Shown here piece by piece: positions 48,940 to 52,722 of a DNA stretch of 52,722 nt. Made by a program: the position numbers and the translations under genes. Each line of letters opens with the position of its first letter. Position 1 is the first letter of the stretch. The notes under the pieces are model-generated. The model made no database searches. It was not told the origin of the DNA and worked only from the letters and a program-made list of their open reading frames with translations. Source of the DNA: JBKBMT01 sp046295655 (GTDB lineage Bacteria; Pseudomonadota; Alphaproteobacteria; Rhodobacterales; Rhodobacteraceae); contig JBKBMT010000012.1 of assembly GCA_046295655.1 (NCBI GenBank), positions 1 to 52,722 of the forward strand, read 5' to 3'.

Positions 48940-51363
48940 ATGTCGGAACTGACCGTCGAACTCGAAGGCCTGCACTGTGCGGCCTGCGTGGGCCGCGCAG
49001 AGCGGGTTCTTGCCCGTGTGCCGGGGGTAACGGCAGCGCAGGTCAATCTGGCCGGGCATACGGCAACGCTGGCCTTCGACGGGGCGGCGGATCTCGGTCC
49101 CGTCAGCAAGGCCCTGGGTCGGGCGGGCTATGGGCTGCGCGAGATCGAGACCGTGCTGGCACTGGACGGAATGACCTGCGCCTCTTGCGTGGCGCGGGTC
49201 GAAGGCGCGCTGACCGCCCTGCCAGGCGTCGTCGCGGCCCGGGTCAACCTGGCCGAGGGCACGGTGCGGGTGCGCCATGTAGCCGGCCCCGGGATGACGC
49301 AAATGCTGACCGCGAGGCTGGCCGATGCCGGCTATCCCGCGCAGATCGCCGATCCCGGCGAGGATCGGGCTGCGGCCGAAACCGAGACAGCGCGACGCCG
49401 GTTCGTGCTGTCGCTTCTTCTGACCCTGCCGGTGTTCGTGCTGGAAATGGGCGGTCATATGCTGCCGGCCTTCCATCACTGGGCGATGGACCGCTTCGGC
49501 ATGCAGACGCTCTGGATCGCGCAGTTCGTGCTCGTCAGCGCGGTCATGGTGGGACCGGGATGGCCGTTCCTGCGGCGCGGTTTTCCGTCGTTGGTCCGGG
49601 GCGCGCCGGACATGAACAGCCTGGTCGCGTTGGGAACCTCGGCCGCCTGGGCCTATTCGACGGTCGCCACCTTCGCACCCCGCCTGCTTCCCTCGCATGC
49701 TCTGGCGGTCTACTTCGAGGCGGCGGCGGTAATCGTGACGCTCATCCTGCTCGGGCGCTGGCTGGAGGCCCGGGCGCGTGGTCGGACGGGCGCGGCGATC
49801 CGGGCGCTGATGAACCTGACCCCCGACACGGCGCTGGTCGAGACCGCTTCGGGCACCGAGGAACGCCCCGTCGCAGCCCTGCGTCCCGGCGACGTGATCC
49901 GGCTGCGACCGGGCGAGCAGATCGCGGCCGACGGCACCGTGATCGACGGCACCAGCCATGTGGACGAATCGATGATGTCGGGGGAACCGGTGCCGGTTGC
50001 CAAGGCGCCGGGCGACCCGGTGATCGGCGGGACGATCAACACGTCCGGCGCGCTGCGCGTAAGGCTCGACCGGACCGGGGCGGATACGACGCTTTCGAAG
50101 ATCGTGCAGATGGTGGCCCGGGCACAGGGCGCGCGCCTGCCGGTCCAGGCGGTTGTGGACCGGGTGACGTTGCGGTTCGTTCCGGCGGTGATTGCGGTCG
50201 CGGTGGTGTCCGTCGCGGCCTGGCTCGTCCTCGGGCCCGAGCCTGCGCTGCCCCATGCGCTGGTCGCCGGTGTGTCGGTGCTGATCATCGCCTGCCCCTG
50301 CGCCATGGGCCTTGCCACGCCGACCTCGATCATGGTCGGCACCGGCCGCGCCGCCAGCCTCGGGGTGCTGTTCCGCCGCGGCGAGGCGTTGCAGCAGCTG
50401 TCCGAGATCCGCGGCGTGGCGTTCGACAAGACCGGGACGCTGACGCTCGGCCGGCCCGAACTTCTGGACCTGATCCCCGGCCCGGGGTTCGAGCGCGACG
50501 CCGCGCTGCGCAAGGTCGCGGCGGTCGAGAACCTGTCTGAACATCCCCTGGCGCGGGCGATCTGCCGCGCCGCGTCGGTCGATCTGCCGCCCGCAACCGG
50601 ATTTGTCGCGGAACCGGGCTGGGGTGCCTCGGCGCAGGTCGAGGCGACGACGGTTCTTGTCGGATCCGCACGGCTGATGACGCGCGAGGGGGTCGACCTG
50701 TCCCCGCTTTCGCGGTTCGCCGACGACCATGCCGGACAGGGCCGCATCGTGCTGTTCGCGGCGCTCGACGGACGTCTGGCAGGACTTTTCGTTCTTGCCG
50801 ATCCGGTGAAACCCGGGGCCCGGGCGGCCATTGCCGAACTGCGGGCCGCCGGCATCGATGTGGCGCTGATCTCGGGTGACAGTCGCGCGACGGCGACCGC
50901 GGTGGCGAGAGAACTGGGCATCGACACCGTCAGGGCCGAGGTTCTTCCAGAAGGCAAGGTCGAGGCGCTCGAGGCGCTGGGTCCGGGCTGGGCCTTCGTC
51001 GGCGACGGCATCAACGACGCGCCGGTGCTTGCCGCGGCCGATGTGGGCGTGGCCATGGGGCAAGGCACCGATGTGGCAATCGAGGCGGCCGATGTGGTTC
51101 TGACCTCGGACGATCCGCGCGCCATGGTCGATGCCCTGCGCCTGTCGCGCGCCGTGATGCGCAACATCCGCCAGAACCTGTTCTGGGCGTTCGCCTACAA
51201 CACCGCCCTGATCCCGGTGGCGGCCGGGGTTCTGTGGCCGGTCTTCGGCATCCAGCTCTCGCCGATCCTGGCGGCGGCGGCGATGGCGGCCTCGTCGGTG
51301 TTCGTGCTGTCCAACGCCCTGAGGCTGCGGGGTTTCGCCTCGCGCAGGCGTGATGCGACCTGA
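48940..51363 (+). CDS. copA: Copper-exporting P1B-type ATPase
   Basis: 807 aa. Two N-terminal heavy-metal domains with CxxC at residues 13-16 (GLHCAACV) and 80-83 (GMTCASCV). Transmembrane metal site CPC in IIACPCAMGLATP; phosphorylation site FDKTGTLTLG; ATP-binding HP pair in SEHPLARAI; hinge GDGINDAPVLAAADVGVAMG. Two more helices follow. This is the Cu+ exporter signature. The ATG at 48940 (MSELTVELEGLHCAAC) was chosen over the GTG six bases upstream because of the promoter position. Confidence 0.97.
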   Translation: MSELTVELEGLHCAACVGRAERVLARVPGVTAAQVNLAGHTATLAFDGAADLGPVSKALGRAGYGLREIETVLALDGMTCASCVARVEGALTALPGVVAARVNLAEGTVRVRHVAGPGMTQMLTARLADAGYPAQIADPGEDRAAAETETARRRFVLSLLLTLPVFVLEMGGHMLPAFHHWAMDRFGMQTLWIAQFVLVSAVMVGPGWPFLRRGFPSLVRGAPDMNSLVALGTSAAWAYSTVATFAPRLLPSHALAVYFEAAAVIVTLILLGRWLEARARGRTGAAIRALMNLTPDTALVETASGTEERPVAALRPGDVIRLRPGEQIAADGTVIDGTSHVDESMMSGEPVPVAKAPGDPVIGGTINTSGALRVRLDRTGADTTLSKIVQMVARAQGARLPVQAVVDRVTLRFVPAVIAVAVVSVAAWLVLGPEPALPHALVAGVSVLIIACPCAMGLATPTSIMVGTGRAASLGVLFRRGEALQQLSEIRGVAFDKTGTLTLGRPELLDLIPGPGFERDAALRKVAAVENLSEHPLARAICRAASVDLPPATGFVAEPGWGASAQVEATTVLVGSARLMTREGVDLSPLSRFADDHAGQGRIVLFAALDGRLAGLFVLADPVKPGARAAIAELRAAGIDVALISGDSRATATAVARELGIDTVRAEVLPEGKVEALEALGPGWAFVGDGINDAPVLAAADVGVAMGQGTDVAIEAADVVLTSDDPRAMVDALRLSRAVMRNIRQNLFWAFAYNTALIPVAAGVLWPVFGIQLSPILAAAAMAASSVFVLSNALRLRGFASRRRDAT

Positions 51364-51405
51364 GCCGCCGGCCGCCCTACCCTGACCAGCAGAAGGGAGC
51401 GGGCC

Positions 51406-51804
51406 ATGAACATATCCGAAGTAGCGGTGCGAGCCGGGCTGCCGGCCAAGACCATCCGATATTACGAGGAAATCGGCCTTGTCACGCCCCTGCGCGCGGA
51501 CAACGGCTATCGCCGCTACCGCGATCCCGACCTCCATCGGCTGGCGTTCGTGGCGCGGGCCCGGGGACTCGGATTCTCGATCGAGGACTGCCGCGCCCTT
51601 CTTGCGCTTTACGACGACCGCCACCGGGCCAGCGCCGAGGTGAAGCGGATCGCCGAGGATCACATGCGCCGGATCGAGGAAAAGATCGAAAGCCTGCGGA
51701 CGATGCACCGGACGCTCGCCCAACTGGTCGAGGCCTGCGCAGGCGACGAGCGGCCCGATTGTCCCATCCTGCGCACCATCGCAGGCAGCGCGGCCGCGGA
51801 ATGA
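51406..51804 (+). CDS. cueR: Copper-responsive MerR-family regulator CueR
   Basis: 132 aa. MerR N-terminal helix-turn-helix (MNISEVAVRAGLPAKTIRYY, EEIGLVTP, NGYRRYRDPD), a dimerisation coiled coil, and the Cu(I)-binding loop with Cys111 and Cys119 (CAGDERPDC), almost the same spacing and numbering as E. coli CueR. Expected to activate the copA promoter upstream. Lies 42 bp after copA with AGAAGGGAG as ribosome binding site. Confidence 0.94.
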   Translation: MNISEVAVRAGLPAKTIRYYEEIGLVTPLRADNGYRRYRDPDLHRLAFVARARGLGFSIEDCRALLALYDDRHRASAEVKRIAEDHMRRIEEKIESLRTMHRTLAQLVEACAGDERPDCPILRTIAGSAAAE

Positions 51805-52319
51805 TCTGCCGCCGGACCTTTTTGGTCGGCGGCATTGCCGCCCTCGGGACCGCCACCACGGCCAGCGCAGTGCCCTTCGATGCCGGATGGACCGAACAGA
51901 CCTTTCCGCGCCGGCGCCCCAACCGCTGGCAGCTCTCCGGCAGTGCGGTCGGGCTGGAGTCCGATGCGGCGGTGTCGCTGCTGGTCCGCCCGGTACCGGA
52001 ACCGACATGGGATCTCCGCGGCGCCGCCTGGCGATGGTCGGTCAGCGACAGCGTGCCGCCCACCGACCTGACCCGAAAGGGCGGGGATGATCGCAACCTT
52101 GCTGTCTATTTCGTCTTTCTTGCGCGCACCGAGGCCGAACGGCTGCGGACGGCATCGATCCGGCGGGTTCTGACCAACCGCGCGGCGCGGAGCCTTGTCT
52201 ATGTCTGGGGCGGGACGGCAGCGCGCGGTGCGATCCTGCCCAATCCGTGGCTCGACGGACGGGGGGTCACGGTGGTGCTGCGCCCGGCCGGGACCGGCGC
52301 ATATGGCGAACCTGTGTAA
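51801..52319 (+). pseudogene. DUF3047-like exported protein, truncated at its 3' end by an IS66-family element
   Basis: 172 codons remain. The N-terminus MICRRTFLVGGIAALG has a twin-Arg motif (RRTFL) and a hydrophobic segment ending ATTASA, so Tat export is likely. WSVSDSVPPTDLTRKGGDD followed by LAVYFVFLA and SLVYVWGG is the DUF3047 pattern. The family normally runs on after the VVLRPAG strand for about 60 more residues; here the frame stops at TAA 52317-52319, which lies inside the IS end. Overlaps cueR by 4 bp (ATGA), so it is part of the copper operon. Confidence 0.75.
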
Positions 52320-52722
52320 CCGCCCGGTTGGCACCGCGGTTGATCAGGCGGCCTCGACCTGAGCGACGGCGACCGGTGTCCAGTTCCACGGCAGGAGCTC
52401 GTCGAGCCGGTTGATCTTGTGGTCTTGGATCCGGTTGAGCACGTCGGCGAGATAGGCCTGCGGATCGAGGCCGTTCAGCTTGGCGGTCTCGATGATCGTC
52501 ATGGCGCGGGCCAGCGTTTCGCCGCCGGTGTCGGCGCCCGCGAAGAGCCAGTTCTTCCGGCCGATGCCGATCGGGCGCAGGGCACGCTCGGCCGGATTGT
52601 TGTCGATTGCCACGCGACCATCGGTGAGGAAGAGGCTGAACGAGGCCCGGCGGGCCAGCCCATAGCGGAATGCGCGGGCCAGATCCCCCTTGCCGGGGAT
52701 CCGCGTGAGCTGGCTTTCGGAC
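52316..52722. mobile_element. IS66-family insertion sequence, left end (continues beyond window)
   Basis: The element appears to begin at GTAACCGCC (52316), the GTAA start typical of IS66-family inverted repeats, directly where DUF3047 coding ends. It contains the 3' end of a TnpC-type transposase on the minus strand. The preceding 8 bp, gaacctgt (52308-52315), would be the target duplication; the other copy lies outside the window. Confidence 0.75.
52344..52722 (-). CDS. IS66-family transposase (TnpC), C-terminal part
   Basis: The reading frame is open to the window edge and ends at 52344. The 125 visible residues include GRVAIDNNPAERALRPIGIG, RKNWLFAGADTGGETLARAM and the C-terminal KINRLDELLPWNW, all diagnostic of the IS66 DDE transposase and its C-terminal element. 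The N-terminal part is outside the window. Confidence 0.95.
   Translation of the reverse strand, partial: SESQLTRIPGKGDLARAFRYGLARRASFSLFLTDGRVAIDNNPAERALRPIGIGRKNWLFAGADTGGETLARAMTIIETAKLNGLDPQAYLADVLNRIQDHKINRLDELLPWNWTPVAVAQVEAA

Noticed and set aside
48865..52008. 1047-codon minus-strand frame opposite copA/cueR
   Set aside because: Antisense shadow; copA, cueR and the CueR operator explain the region.

Overview
The window is GC-rich, densely packed DNA from an alphaproteobacterium, most likely a member of the Rhodobacterales (Rhodobacter/Rhodovulum/Paracoccus-type). The signs are a FlaF/FlbT-type flagellar cluster, a petP-petR pair like that of Rhodobacter, an orphan pair of Hint-domain proteins, and the gene content throughout. 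The genus cannot be fixed from the sequence alone. I see no tRNA, rRNA, CRISPR array or prophage.

Left part (1-21893), housekeeping: the start of uvrB and a DMT-family transporter; a split, divergent MnmC pair (mnmD methyltransferase and a DAO-type FAD oxidase) for tRNA wobble-uridine modification; uppP; glutamate synthase gltD-orf-gltB with an exported protein gene between the subunits; two divergent Hint-domain paralogues of identical length (345 aa); mtgA; a GST; queG; a 64-aa gene; pnp and rpsO; an RTX-repeat protein with an N-terminal membrane segment; pcaF; and a YfbR-like HD phosphohydrolase.

Middle part (21956-46615), a 25-kb flagellar island of several transcription units. These are flgD-fliK (-); rod-binding flgJ-like and flgN-like (+); flagellin-flaF-flbT-DUF1217 (+); fliI (-); flgB-flgC-fliE-fliQ-flgF-flgG-flgA-flgH-fliL-like (+); orf109-flhB-fliR-flhA-sltF-orf733-motA-motE-like-orf121-fliL (-, listed against the direction of transcription); and fliF-fliH-fliN-fliP (+). 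All four regions from which these units start carry a TTAA-N7-TTAA-like motif, which suggests a CtrA regulon. The hook, hook-associated, P-ring, switch FliG/FliM and MotB genes are not here and must lie elsewhere. fliR is broken by a 10-N assembly gap with disordered flanks.

Right part (46649-52722): ilvE; the petP-petR regulators with a clear promoter and palindrome; and a copper module of copA and cueR with a textbook CueR-type operator in front of copA. Last is a Tat-type exported DUF3047 protein cut short by an IS66-family element that runs off the window.
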